NCBI GenBank assembly: GCA_902834555.1
Contig: CADFJN010000013.1
Location: 1 to 64,000 of the forward strand
Reading direction: 5' to 3'
From: Atopobiaceae bacterium
GTDB lineage: Bacteria > Actinomycetota > Coriobacteriia > Coriobacteriales > Atopobiaceae
Length of the DNA: 64,000 nt
Below, in pieces: positions 1 to 8,204 of this stretch. The notes under the pieces are model-generated. The model saw only the letters and a list, made by a program, of their open reading frames with translations, did not search any database and was not told the origin of the DNA. A program made the translations under genes and the position numbers. Position 1 is the stretch's first letter. Every line of letters begins with the position of its first letter.

Positions 1-57
1 GCGGACCTCCAGTCCCGGACCACCCCGTGGTCCAACTTCGAGTCCGCACCCCCATCA

Positions 58-109
58 CGTACGAAAGGACCTCTCGGGTGCCGTTTTCTCGCCGGAGGGC
101 GAGTTTCTG
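58..109 (+). repeat. 52-bp dispersed intergenic repeat, copy 1
   Basis: Begins CGTACGAAAGG and ends with GAGTTTCTG. The reverse complement of 17331-17382 has the same length, and the two share CGTAC, a central TTTTCTCGCCG, AGGGCG and a terminal TTTCTG. The core CTCGCC-GGA-GGGCGAG can fold as a hairpin. Function unknown. Confidence 0.55.
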
Positions 110-247
110 TGGGGTCTTCGGATGTCGCCGTCGGATGGCCGCCGAGAGGAACAAGCCGTCGCCGAGAAGCAACCCGCTGCGGTCCAAGCTCCCCATATGA
201 ATGGAGCGTTAACGCTCTGTGTGCCTGGCGTCCACACAGCGCACAGC

Positions 248-267
248 ACTTTAGTATGCTAAAGTGA
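248..267. promoter_or_regulatory. perfect inverted repeat, probable operator of the his operon
   Basis: An 8-bp perfect inverted repeat, CACTTTAG and CTAAAGTG separated by TATG, lies about 100 bp before the hisZG start. TATGCT inside it (255-260) would serve as a -10 hexamer, so a bound repressor would block the promoter. No good -35 is visible. The regulator is unknown; a histidine-responsive repressor is an inference. Confidence 0.5.
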
Positions 268-363
268 CAACGCAAGAAACGCGCGTCGCGACAAGTGGCA
301 CACCGTAATTTCTGTCGCGGCGGAGCGGTATGCTCTACGTACCAGAAGGGGAGAGGGGCAGGC

Positions 364-2034
364 GTGATAGCAGGCACACCAAGCGGGTTCCGTGACATCC
401 TTCCTCAGGAGGCGCTCGCGCGCGAGCGCATCTCCGGCATCGTGCGCGAGGTCTTCTCGTCGCATGGATACCTTCCGGTTGAGACGCCGCTCTTGGAGTC
501 GCGCGACGCCCTCGAGCGGGCCGGCCGCATCAAGGGTCTGCCGTTCCAGCTCTTTGATGTGGACGGCAGCCTCCTCACGCTGCGCCCGGATCTCACGCTG
601 CCCATCGCACGCATGATTTCCACGCGCGTGAGCCCGGACCGCCTGCCGGTGCGCCTTCGCTACGAGGCGCCGGTCGTGCGCGAGGAGTCCTCGCTCAAGG
701 GTCAGCCGCGCCAGTTCACGCAGCTTGGCGTGGAGCTTGTAGGCGGTGACGGCGCGGCCGCCGAGCACGAGGTCGTGGGCCTTCTCGCCGAGACGCTCGG
801 TGCGCTTGACGTGCCAGCGTGGCGCATCGTGCTGGGCTCGGTCACGCCGCTCAAGGCCCTGCTTGACACCTGTGCCCCCAGCGCGCGCTTCCGCGAGGAT
901 GCGCTTGCCCTGGTGCACGACTCTGACTTCGTCTCCTTGGACGAGCTGGTCGAGAAGGCCGCTGCAGCAGGCGAGCTTGAGGCCACCGCGGCCCGCGCCA
1001 TCTGCCGCATTCCGCGCCTGGTGGGCGGCACCGAGGTGATCCAAGAGCTCGACGCCCTACTCGACGAGGCGGGCGTCCAGCAGGACGCGCGCGGCACCGC
1101 AGAGCTTGAGCGTCTCGTGGGCTCGCTCTCGGACCTCTTCTCTGACGGCCGCGCGTCCTTTGACTTCTCGATCATCAACTCTTTCGACTACTACACGGGC
1201 ATCATCTTCAAGGGCTACGCCGAGGGCATCGCGGCCTCGCTGGCCTCCGGCGGCCGCTACGACGCGGTTCTCGCCAACCTGGGCCGCGAGAATACCGCTG
1301 CCTGCGGATTTGCCCTCTCGCTCGAGCGCCTGCAGGAGATTCTGGGCGAGCCGGGAGAGTCGGGTGTGGTCACCCCCGGCGTGAGGCTTGCCGAGAGGCC
1401 TCTGCGCATTGCCGTCCCCAAGGGGTCGCTCCTCAAGGACACCATCCGCGTTCTGGAGGCTGCGGGGCTGCCCGTGGAGGGCTTGCGTGACCCCGGCCGC
1501 CAGCTCACGGTGCGCGAGGGTGACGTTGAGTACGTGATCGTGCGCGCCCAGGACGCGCCGGCCTTCGTGGGCCACGGCGGCTGCGACTGCGGCATCTGCG
1601 GGCGCGACTCGCTCGTGGAGGCCAACATGGACGTGCTCCAGCTCGTCGACCTGGGCTTTGGCGGCTGCCGCTTTGTGGTTGCCGAGCCGCGCTCCAAGGC
1701 GGGCCTCGCCGAGCGCAACTACGCCTGGCGCGGCACCGTGCGCGTGGCCACCAAGTACCCGCGCATCACGCAGGCCTACTACGACTCAATTGGCCAGCAG
1801 GTGGACATTGTGACCCTGCACGGAAACATCGAGCTTGGCCCCATCGTGGGCATGACCGACCGCATCGTGGACATCACCGCAACGGGAACCACGCTCCGCG
1901 AGAACGACCTGGTTGTGGTGGATGAGGTCATGGAGTGCACCGCCCGCTTCTTCGCGGGCCCGGCCGCATACCGTTGCGACAAGAGGATTCGCGACCTGGC
2001 AACGCGTCTCGCCGAGGTCGCGGGAGGGGAGTAG
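364..2034 (+). CDS. hisZG: fused ATP phosphoribosyltransferase: HisZ regulatory domain + HisG short-form catalytic domain
   Basis: Catalyses the first step of histidine synthesis, PRPP + ATP to phosphoribosyl-ATP. Residues ~1-340 resemble class II histidyl-tRNA synthetase, as in HisZ (the 'GTPSGFRDILP' start, and 'FDYYTGIIFKGY' where HisS has its active-site loop). Residues ~345-556 are a complete short HisG starting 'RPLRIAVPKGS', with the PRPP loop 'DITATGTTLREN' near the C-terminus. Short HisG normally needs HisZ as a separate subunit; here both are in one 556-residue chain. GTG at 364 is chosen because a purine-rich site (AGGGGAGAGGGG) lies just upstream; the frame stays open back to 295. 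First gene of the his operon, with hisD starting 2 bp after its stop. Confidence 0.93.
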   Translation: MIAGTPSGFRDILPQEALARERISGIVREVFSSHGYLPVETPLLESRDALERAGRIKGLPFQLFDVDGSLLTLRPDLTLPIARMISTRVSPDRLPVRLRYEAPVVREESSLKGQPRQFTQLGVELVGGDGAAAEHEVVGLLAETLGALDVPAWRIVLGSVTPLKALLDTCAPSARFREDALALVHDSDFVSLDELVEKAAAAGELEATAARAICRIPRLVGGTEVIQELDALLDEAGVQQDARGTAELERLVGSLSDLFSDGRASFDFSIINSFDYYTGIIFKGYAEGIAASLASGGRYDAVLANLGRENTAACGFALSLERLQEILGEPGESGVVTPGVRLAERPLRIAVPKGSLLKDTIRVLEAAGLPVEGLRDPGRQLTVREGDVEYVIVRAQDAPAFVGHGGCDCGICGRDSLVEANMDVLQLVDLGFGGCRFVVAEPRSKAGLAERNYAWRGTVRVATKYPRITQAYYDSIGQQVDIVTLHGNIELGPIVGMTDRIVDITATGTTLRENDLVVVDEVMECTARFFAGPAAYRCDKRIRDLATRLAEVAGGE

Positions 2035-2036
2035 CT

Positions 2037-3437
2037 TTGAGAAGGATCACGCTTGCCGCCGGACAGGCGCTCACGCAGGCAGACCTCAATCGCTCGGGGG
2101 CGCTTCCTCGCGAGGTGATGGAGAGCGCCGCAGCCATCGTGGATGATGTGCGCGAGAGGGGCGACGCAGCCGTCCGCGAGTACTGTCAGCGCTTCGACGG
2201 CGCCTGCCCCAGCGAGTTCCGCGTCCCGCAGGAGCTGGTGGACGCCGCCCCCAGCATGGTGGATGCGGAGTTCCTCTCGTCCCTGCGCCGCGCCTACCGC
2301 CAGATTCGCGAGTTCCACGAGCGCCAGCGCGAGAACTCCTGGTTCGAGACGCGCCCCGACGGCACCATCCTGGGCGTCAAGGTGACGCCGCTCGACTCCG
2401 TGGCCATCTACGTGCCCGGAGGCCGCGCTCAGTACCCCTCGACCGTGCTGATGGACGCCATTCCCGCAAAGGTCGCCGGCGTGCGGCGCGTTGTCATGGT
2501 GACGCCGCCCCAGCACGACGGCACGCTCTCGGCATACACGCTGGCCGCGGCCTCGGTGGCGGGCGTCGACGAGGTCTACGCCGTGGGAGGTGCCCAGGCG
2601 ATTGGCGCCGTGGCCTACGGCACCGAGTCCATCCCTCGCGTCGACAAGGTTGTTGGCCCCGGTAACGCCTACGTTGCGGCCGCCAAGCGCCACGTCTCCG
2701 GGGATGTGGGCATCGACATGATCGCCGGGCCCTCCGAGGTCTGCGTCTTGGCGGACGCCTCGGCAGACCCCGTAGTGGTGGCGGCGGACCTCATGGCCCA
2801 GGCCGAGCACGACCCCATGGCGTCCTGCTACCTCGTGACCTGCGACGCATCGCTTCCAGACCGTGTCCTCGACGCCGTGGAGCGCCTGGTCTCGCAGAGT
2901 CCGCGCGAGAAGATCACCCGCGCCTCGCTCGACGACCGCGGAGTGGTGGTTGTGGCCGCAACGCTGGCAGACGCCGTCGAGGCCGTGAACGTGGTGGCGC
3001 CGGAGCACCTCGAGCTGCACTGCGAGGATGCCATGTCTCTTCTGGGGTCTGTGCGCAACGCAGGTGCCATCTTTGTGGGCGCCTGGAGCTCTGAGCCCCT
3101 GGGGGACTACGCTGCTGGTCCCGATCACACGCTCCCCACGGGGGGCACCGCGCGCTTCTCCAACCCCCTGGGCGTCTACGACTTCCAGAAGCACTCGAGC
3201 GTCATCTCCTACACGCCGCAGGGCCTTCTCGCCGACGCTCCCGCCGTCCAGGCCATGGCCCAGGCCGAGGGGCTTTGGGCGCACGCCCTTTCTGCCGGGC
3301 TACGCGTGAAGCTTGCCGAGCAGGGCGAGAAGGACTTCGCAAACGCGGCCGCCGCTTGCGAGGACGCAACCCACACCGCGTGGCCGCGCACGTTCGACGA
3401 GCCGGGCGTGCCAAAGCTGCCCGGATACGAGGGATAG
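2037..3437 (+). CDS. hisD: histidinol dehydrogenase
   Basis: Zinc enzyme for the last two oxidations, L-histidinol to L-histidine with two NAD+. The 466 residues are family length. Family motifs are visible: 'YVPGGRAQYPSTVLM', 'AGPSEVCVLAD', the 'DLMAQAEHDP' zinc/catalytic segment and 'NAGAIFVGAWSSEPLGDY'. TTG at 2037 is chosen since GGGAGGGGA precedes it by 6 bp and the protein then starts with a normal N-terminus ('LRRITLAAGQ'). The C-terminal tail beyond 'QKHSSVISY' is slightly long and alanine-rich. hisC follows after 7 bp. Confidence 0.95.
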   Translation: MRRITLAAGQALTQADLNRSGALPREVMESAAAIVDDVRERGDAAVREYCQRFDGACPSEFRVPQELVDAAPSMVDAEFLSSLRRAYRQIREFHERQRENSWFETRPDGTILGVKVTPLDSVAIYVPGGRAQYPSTVLMDAIPAKVAGVRRVVMVTPPQHDGTLSAYTLAAASVAGVDEVYAVGGAQAIGAVAYGTESIPRVDKVVGPGNAYVAAAKRHVSGDVGIDMIAGPSEVCVLADASADPVVVAADLMAQAEHDPMASCYLVTCDASLPDRVLDAVERLVSQSPREKITRASLDDRGVVVVAATLADAVEAVNVVAPEHLELHCEDAMSLLGSVRNAGAIFVGAWSSEPLGDYAAGPDHTLPTGGTARFSNPLGVYDFQKHSSVISYTPQGLLADAPAVQAMAQAEGLWAHALSAGLRVKLAEQGEKDFANAAAACEDATHTAWPRTFDEPGVPKLPGYEG

Positions 3438-3444
3438 GGGAGAG

Positions 3445-4536
3445 ATGACAGGCATCACACCAGAGGTCCGCGCACTCATGCGGCCGTCCGCGGCGGCGCT
3501 CGAGCCCTACGACCCGGCCTTTTCCCCCGTGGACGTGATTCTCTCGGCAAACGAGAACAACTACGGCATCCCGCCCGAGGTGACACCGGCGCTCGCCAAG
3601 GCCGTGACCGATGCCGCGTGGAACCGCTATCCCGTTCCCCTTTGCGGAGAGCTGCGCGAGAAGATCGCCGCGTGGCACGGCGTGGTACCTGAGCAGGTAA
3701 TTGTTGGCAACGGCGGCGACGAGCTGCTCTTCAACTTCTTCCTAGCGTTTGGCGGTTCGGGGCACGCCCTGGTGAGCTGCCCGCCCACCTTCTCGGTCTA
3801 CGGGCTCTATGCCTCCATGGTGGAGACGCCCGTGGTCGAGGTTCCGCGCGAGAAGGACTTTGCTCCCAACGTGGATGCGTTGGTCGAGGCCGCGCGCACG
3901 GCGGCGCTTGTGGTGGTGACCTCGCCCAACAATCCCACGGGCGACCTCTTCCCGCGCGAGGGCGTGCGCAGGCTCTGCGAGGCGTGCCCTGGCATCGTTC
4001 TTGTGGACGAGGCCTATATCGAGTTTGCAGACCCCGGCTCGTCCGTCGAGGACATGCTTAGCGAGTACCAGAACCTAGCCGTTCTACATACCTTCTCAAA
4101 GGCGTTTGCTCTGGCGGGAGCCCGCGTGGGCTACGTGCTGGCAAGCCCCGCGGTGGTGGCGGCGCTTGCCGCCGTGAGGCAGCCCTACTCGGTGAGCGTG
4201 CTCGACCAGGCCGCCGCCCTTGTCGCCGTCACGCATCGAGACGCGTTTCAGCCGGCCATCCAAGCCATACGGCAGGATCGCGGCCGCCTCTCCAAAATGC
4301 TTGACGTCCTCGCCCCGCTGGGCGTGTACGTGTGGCCCAGCCAGGCGAACTTCCTCTGCGTTCGCGTGCCGCACGCCCACGACGTGTGGTGCCGCCTGCG
4401 CGACGAGCACTCCATACTGGTGAGGGACTTCTCGTCAATGCCCGGTCTTGAGGACTGCCTGCGCATCACCGTGGGCAAGCCCGAGGAGAACGATCTTGTG
4501 GTGGCAGCCCTCAAGTCCATCCTGAAGGGGGAATGA
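3445..4536 (+). CDS. hisC: histidinol-phosphate aminotransferase
   Basis: PLP-dependent fold type I aminotransferase making histidinol phosphate from imidazole-acetol phosphate and glutamate. 363 residues. Visible: 'LSANENNYGIP' substrate loop, 'GNGGDELLFNF', 'TSPNNPTGDLFPRE', 'LVDEAYIEFA' and the Schiff-base lysine in 'HTFSKAFALAGARVGY' (K219). The start ATG follows GGGGAGAG. The stop overlaps the hisB start (ATGA), suggesting translational coupling. Confidence 0.95.
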   Translation: MTGITPEVRALMRPSAAALEPYDPAFSPVDVILSANENNYGIPPEVTPALAKAVTDAAWNRYPVPLCGELREKIAAWHGVVPEQVIVGNGGDELLFNFFLAFGGSGHALVSCPPTFSVYGLYASMVETPVVEVPREKDFAPNVDALVEAARTAALVVVTSPNNPTGDLFPREGVRRLCEACPGIVLVDEAYIEFADPGSSVEDMLSEYQNLAVLHTFSKAFALAGARVGYVLASPAVVAALAAVRQPYSVSVLDQAAALVAVTHRDAFQPAIQAIRQDRGRLSKMLDVLAPLGVYVWPSQANFLCVRVPHAHDVWCRLRDEHSILVRDFSSMPGLEDCLRITVGKPEENDLVVAALKSILKGE

Positions 4537-5126
4537 CCATGGCACGCGTGGCAAGCGTCTCTCGGCAAACCGCCGAGACATCGATCGAGGTCACGGTGAA
4601 CCTTGACGGTACCGGTACCTCGGACATCTCGACGGGGGTGGGCTTCTTCGACCACATGCTCACGGCGCTCTCGCGCCACTCGCTCGTGGACCTCACGGTG
4701 CACGTGAAGGGTGACACCTGGGTGGACGACCACCACACTGTCGAGGACACCGGCATCGTGCTGGGACAGGCGCTCCACCAGGCGCTGGGCGACAAGCGCG
4801 GCATCCGCCGCTTTGGCGATGCGCTGGTCCCTCTCGACGAGGCCCTGGTCATGGCTGCCGTTGACATCTCCGGCCGTGGCGAGCTCTTTTGGGACGTGCC
4901 CATTGGCCCGCAGAAGGTGGGCACCTTCGACACCGAGCTTGGTCACGAGTTCTTCTGCGGGCTGGCCCGTGACGCTGGCATGACCGTCCACCTGCGCGAG
5001 GTTGCCGGCGAGAACGCCCACCACATCCTCGAGGCCACGTTCAAGTCGTTCGCCCGTGCGCTTCGTGCCGCCGTCGAGCCGGACCCGCGCGTGGAGGGCA
5101 TCCCGTCCACGAAGGGGGCGCTCTGA
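4533..5126 (+). CDS. hisB: imidazoleglycerol-phosphate dehydratase
   Basis: Dehydrates imidazole glycerol phosphate to imidazole-acetol phosphate. The protein is monofunctional, 197 residues, with no N-terminal phosphatase domain, so histidinol-phosphate phosphatase must be encoded elsewhere. Metal-binding repeats are visible: 'GFFDHMLTALSRHS', 'DDHHTVEDTGI', 'GHEFFCGLA' and 'NAHHILEATFKSFARALR'. The start overlaps hisC by 4 bp; ATG at 4539 is an alternative start. It overlaps hisH by one base. Confidence 0.95.
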   Translation: MTMARVASVSRQTAETSIEVTVNLDGTGTSDISTGVGFFDHMLTALSRHSLVDLTVHVKGDTWVDDHHTVEDTGIVLGQALHQALGDKRGIRRFGDALVPLDEALVMAAVDISGRGELFWDVPIGPQKVGTFDTELGHEFFCGLARDAGMTVHLREVAGENAHHILEATFKSFARALRAAVEPDPRVEGIPSTKGAL

Positions 5127-5839
5127 TGGCATCAGCGAAGATCGTCGTCATCGACTACCACAAGGGCAACCTCCTCTCCGTCCAGCACGGTCTTGCCGCC
5201 GTGGGCGGCGAGGCGGTCATCTCTGACGCGCCCGAGGACATCTCCGCGGCCTCTGGCCTGGTGCTTCCTGGCGTCGGCAGCTTTGAGAGCGCCATGGAGT
5301 ACGTGAACGAGTCCGGCCAGGGTAAGGCCATTCTCGACGCACTCGGCCGCGGCGTCCCCTTCCTGGGCATCTGCCTGGGGCTCCAGCTGCTCTTCTCGCG
5401 AGGCGAGGAGCGCTCGGGCGAGAGGGGCGTGCCGCACGAGAACGAGAAGCCCGTTGCTGCTGGCACGCCCGGGGATGACCGCTGGGTCGCCGGCCTGGGC
5501 TTCTTTGCCGGCTCGGTCATCCGGCTGCGCTCTGGCAGGCTCAAGGTGCCGCACGTGGGCTGGGACCAGGTCTACCCAACCGAGGTTGGCGAGAGAACGC
5601 AGCTTCTGCGAGGCGTGCCCTCCGGCTCGAACTTCTACTTCACGCACTCCTACGCGCTGGCGGACGATGTCGACCCCACACTGGTTGCTGCCCGTACGCA
5701 CTACGCGCGGAGCTTTGGCTCTGCCGTTGCCCGGGGTCCCGTCTTTGGCGTGCAGTTCCATCCCGAGAAGTCCTCTGCCACGGGCCTCGTGGTGCTCTCG
5801 AACTTCGTCGACATCGTGAGGGCTGGGGGCGTCCGATGA
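5126..5839 (+). CDS. hisH: imidazole glycerol phosphate synthase, glutaminase subunit
   Basis: Class I glutamine amidotransferase that feeds ammonia to HisF. 237 residues, a little longer than usual (~200) because of an insert around residues 90-115 ('SGERGVPHENEKPVAAGTPG'). The nucleophile elbow 'FLGICLGLQLLF' and the C-terminal 'FGVQFHPEKS' (His, Glu) complete the catalytic triad. 'DYHKGNLLSV' is the typical start. It overlaps both neighbours, hisB by 1 bp and hisA by 4 bp; the partner hisF comes only after hisA and a 342-bp gap. Confidence 0.93.
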   Translation: MASAKIVVIDYHKGNLLSVQHGLAAVGGEAVISDAPEDISAASGLVLPGVGSFESAMEYVNESGQGKAILDALGRGVPFLGICLGLQLLFSRGEERSGERGVPHENEKPVAAGTPGDDRWVAGLGFFAGSVIRLRSGRLKVPHVGWDQVYPTEVGERTQLLRGVPSGSNFYFTHSYALADDVDPTLVAARTHYARSFGSAVARGPVFGVQFHPEKSSATGLVVLSNFVDIVRAGGVR

Positions 5840-6570
5840 TCCTCTTCCCGGCAATCGACCTGGTGGGCGGCCGTGTGGTGCGCCTTGCGAACGGTGACCG
5901 CTCACGCATGGACGTCTATTCGGATAGCCCGGCCTCCGTGGCCCGCGACTTTCTCGCTCGTGGTGCCAGCTGGGTGCACGTGGTAGACCTCTCGAGCGCG
6001 CTTGGCGAGGACGAGGCCGCCCGCGAGGCAAACGCCCAGGCGATACGAGCTATCTGCCAGGTCGAGGGGCTCTCGGTCGACGCCGGCGGCGGCGTACGCT
6101 CGATCGACGCCATGCGCCGGCTTGCCGACCTTGGCGTGCGACGCATCGCCATTGGCACGGCGCTCGTGCGCGACCCCGCGTTTGCCCGTCAGGCGGCGAG
6201 CGAGTTTGGCGACATGGCAGTGGCGGACGTCGCCGCAAAGGACGGCGTTGTGCGCGTGAACGGCTGGCGCGAGGGTGGCTCGCTTGCGGCGGACGACCTC
6301 GTTTCCAGCCTTGCCGAGATGGGCTTTCGCCACCTGGTCTTCACTGACATCGCCCGTGACGGCATGCAGACGGGCGTCGACCCCGCTGCGTACAGGCACA
6401 TCGCCCAGGTCGCGGGTTTTCCCGTGGTTGCCTCCGGTGGCATTGCCAGCGTGGACGACGTGCGAGCGCTTGCCGCGCTGGGGCCGCAGGTGGTCGAGGG
6501 CTGCATAACGGGGCGCGCGTTGTACGAGGGCGCGCTCACGCTCGAGGACGCCCTTGCTGCGTGCGGGTAG
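5836..6570 (+). CDS. hisA: ProFAR isomerase (phosphoribosylformimino-AICAR phosphate isomerase)
   Basis: TIM-barrel sugar isomerase converting ProFAR to PRFAR. 244 residues. The catalytic aspartates sit in 'FPAIDLVGGRVVRL' and 'FTDIARDGMQTG'; phosphate-binding loops are 'DAGGGVRS', 'IGTALV' and 'VASGGIAS'. Four-base overlap with hisH. Followed by a 342-bp spacer with two large hairpins before hisF. Confidence 0.94.
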   Translation: MILFPAIDLVGGRVVRLANGDRSRMDVYSDSPASVARDFLARGASWVHVVDLSSALGEDEAAREANAQAIRAICQVEGLSVDAGGGVRSIDAMRRLADLGVRRIAIGTALVRDPAFARQAASEFGDMAVADVAAKDGVVRVNGWREGGSLAADDLVSSLAEMGFRHLVFTDIARDGMQTGVDPAAYRHIAQVAGFPVVASGGIASVDDVRALAALGPQVVEGCITGRALYEGALTLEDALAACG

Positions 6571-6578
6571 GCAGGTGG

Positions 6579-6664
6579 GGCGTGACCCGCTTCTTGCAGG
6601 GCTCGGCGCTCGCGCTTTGCGCACGCTCGCTTCGCGACTCGCCCTGCAAGAAGCGGGTCACGCC
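6579..6664. repeat. long hairpin element with conserved core, copy A
   Basis: Perfect 24-bp arms: left 6579-6602 (GGCGTGACCCGC...) and right 6641-6664 (...GCGGGTCACGCC). The 38-bp interior contains CTCGGCGCTCGC and GCTCGCTTCGCGACTC. The same two words occur in the reverse complement of the element at 6801-6892, whose arms are different. Confidence 0.8.
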
Positions 6665-6800
6665 TCAGAGCAGCCTAGCGCAGGCAGCGCGCCCTCGCAC
6701 AACGTCGCTTGGCTTCTGTTCTCTGTTCTTCTAGACGGTCAGGCCCTGGTCCTAGGCTCCAGTCAGGGGATGACCGCCTGAACGTGTTGGTTTCGACTGC

Positions 6801-6892
6801 GGGCTGCCGTGCTTGTCGCAGCGCGAGTCGCGAAGCGAGCGAGCCGCCCCAAGGGCGGCGAGCGCCGAGCGCAACGACAAGCACGGCAGCCC
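6801..6892. repeat. long hairpin element with conserved core, copy B
   Basis: Perfect 18-bp arms at 6801-6818 (GGGCTGCCGTGCTTGTCG) and 6875-6892. The interior has an inner GCCGCCC/GGGCGGC hairpin and the words GCGAGTCGCGAAGCGAGC and GCGAGCGCCGAGCGC, which are reverse complements of the core of copy A. It lies immediately before the hisF ribosome-binding site. Confidence 0.8.
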
Positions 6893-6912
6893 CCCACCGA
6901 AGGGAAGTAACC

Positions 6913-7680
6913 ATGCTCACTAAGAGGGTCATCCCCTGCCTGGACGTCAAGGACGGCCGCGTTGTTAAGGGCGTCAACTTCGTCGACCTTCGTGATGCCG
7001 GCGACCCCGTGGAGCTGGCCGCCAAGTATGACCGCGAGGGCGCAGATGAGGTGGTCTTCCTCGACATCACCGCAACTTCGGATGACCGTTCCACTACGGT
7101 GGACTTGGCCTCTCGCGCAGCAAGCCAGCTGCACATCCCCTATACCGTTGGCGGCGGCTTCCGCGATGTCGAGGGCTGCCGCGTGATGGTCTCGGCGGGT
7201 GCCGACAAGGTCTCCATCAACTCTGCCGCCGTGCGCGATCCCACCCTCATCACACGCGCTGCCAGCGCTTTTGGCAGTCAGGCCGTGGTCGTGGCCATAG
7301 ACGCCAAGCAGGTGGGGCCGGGCGACAAGTGGGAGGTCTACCTTGCCGGAGGCCGCATCCCCACGGGCGTCGACGCCGTCGAGTGGGCCGAGGAGGCCGC
7401 GCGCCGCGGCGCCGGAGAGATCCTCCTCACAAGCATGGACCGCGACGGTACCAAGGACGGCTTCGACATCCCGCTCACGCGCGCAGTCTCTCGTGCCGTG
7501 AGCATCCCCGTGATCGCCTCGGGCGGCGTGGGTACGCTCGAGCACTTTGCCGAGGGCATCATCGAGGGCGAGGCCGACGCCGTTCTCGCCGCGAGCGTCT
7601 TCCACTTTGGCACGTACACGGTGCGCCAGGTGAAGGAGTACATGGCGAGCCAGGGCATCCCGGTAAGGCTCGACTTCTAG
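6913..7680 (+). CDS. hisF: imidazole glycerol phosphate synthase, cyclase subunit
   Basis: TIM-barrel cyclase making imidazole glycerol phosphate and AICAR from PRFAR and ammonia delivered by HisH. 255 residues, standard. 'VIPCLDVKDGRVVKGVNF' carries the first catalytic Asp, 'VVVAIDAKQ' the second; phosphate loops 'GGGFRD' and 'IASGGVG'. ATG at 6913 follows AGGGAAG and gives the canonical 'MLTKRVIPCLD' N-terminus, so the longer open frame through the hairpin is not coding. Confidence 0.95.
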   Translation: MLTKRVIPCLDVKDGRVVKGVNFVDLRDAGDPVELAAKYDREGADEVVFLDITATSDDRSTTVDLASRAASQLHIPYTVGGGFRDVEGCRVMVSAGADKVSINSAAVRDPTLITRAASAFGSQAVVVAIDAKQVGPGDKWEVYLAGGRIPTGVDAVEWAEEAARRGAGEILLTSMDRDGTKDGFDIPLTRAVSRAVSIPVIASGGVGTLEHFAEGIIEGEADAVLAASVFHFGTYTVRQVKEYMASQGIPVRLDF

Positions 7681-7732
7681 CGCGCCTTGCGCACCGCCAT
7701 CCTCAACCCCTGTACGAGAAGGAGCAAGAACC

Positions 7733-8116
7733 ATGACAGATGCGTCGCACGTCTCGCCCGCCTACGCCGGCGAGCCCACCCAGCCCTGCGACAACTTCCC
7801 CACTTGCGTGAGCTTTGACGCCCACGGCCTGGTCCCCGTGGTGGTGCAGCAGGAAGGCACGGGCGAGGTCCTCATGGTTGCCTGGGCAAACCGGGAGGCG
7901 CTGGGCCTCACCCTCAAGACGCGTACCAGCTGGTTCTGGTCGCGCTCCCGCAAGGAGCTCTGGAACAAGGGGGCCACCAGCGGAAACATGCAGCAGGTGA
8001 AGCGCGTCTTGGTTGACTGTGACGCAGATACCCTCATCTACGTGGTGGAATCTCCCGGCCCAGCCTGCCACACGGGACATCGCAGCTGCTTCTTCCGCGA
8101 GGTTCCTCTCGCCTAA
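7733..8116 (+). CDS. hisI: phosphoribosyl-AMP cyclohydrolase
   Basis: Opens the purine ring of phosphoribosyl-AMP (third step). 127 residues, monofunctional. The metal sites are plain: 'CDADTLIYVV' (Asp-rich Mg site) and 'ACHTGHRSCFF' (Cys/His zinc site), plus 'TRTSWFWSRSRKELWNKG'. AGAAGGAG lies upstream of the ATG. The partner activity HisE is a separate gene 88 bp downstream rather than fused. Confidence 0.94.
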   Translation: MTDASHVSPAYAGEPTQPCDNFPTCVSFDAHGLVPVVVQQEGTGEVLMVAWANREALGLTLKTRTSWFWSRSRKELWNKGATSGNMQQVKRVLVDCDADTLIYVVESPGPACHTGHRSCFFREVPLA

Positions 8117-8162
8117 GTACGCCAAGCGCTACGTTGCCTGCACACTCCGCAGACGCCCTTGC

Positions 8163-8177
8163 CTTACACTGTGTAAG
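8163..8177. promoter_or_regulatory. perfect palindrome between hisI and hisE
   Basis: CTTACAC-T-GTGTAAG, two 7-bp arms around a single base, 27 bp before the hisE start. It could be a protein-binding site for an internal promoter or a chance palindrome. It does not match the palindrome at 248-267. Confidence 0.3.
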
Positions 8178-8204
8178 TTGCACGCACAGACCAAAGGAGA
8201 GCAG

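Larger units (their letters stand above)
1..363. other. non-coding region upstream of the his operon
   Basis: I see no convincing gene here. The stretch holds a nested hairpin at 1-47 (outer arms GCGGAC/GTCCGC, inner arms GGACCAC/GTGGTCC), one copy of a 52-bp dispersed repeat (58-109) and the palindrome at 248-267. I found no T-box signature and no histidine-rich leader peptide. The hairpin at the left edge may belong to the end of a gene outside the window. Confidence 0.6.
6571..6912. other. hisA-hisF spacer with two long hairpins
   Basis: No gene was found in this gap, although the rest of the his operon is tightly packed. It contains two long inverted-repeat elements (6579-6664 and 6801-6892), described separately, and a hisF ribosome-binding site (AGGGAAG) near 6901. 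In RNA either hairpin could lower expression of hisFIE or mark a processing site. Neither is followed by a T-run, so ordinary termination is unlikely. Confidence 0.6.

Noticed and set aside
1..363. T-box or histidine leader-peptide attenuator before hisZG
   Set aside because: No T-box core, no histidine-codon run and no terminator hairpin with a T-run; the palindrome at 248-267 is a better candidate.
4533..5126. Bifunctional HisB with histidinol-phosphatase
   Set aside because: The protein is only 197 residues and starts directly with the dehydratase domain.
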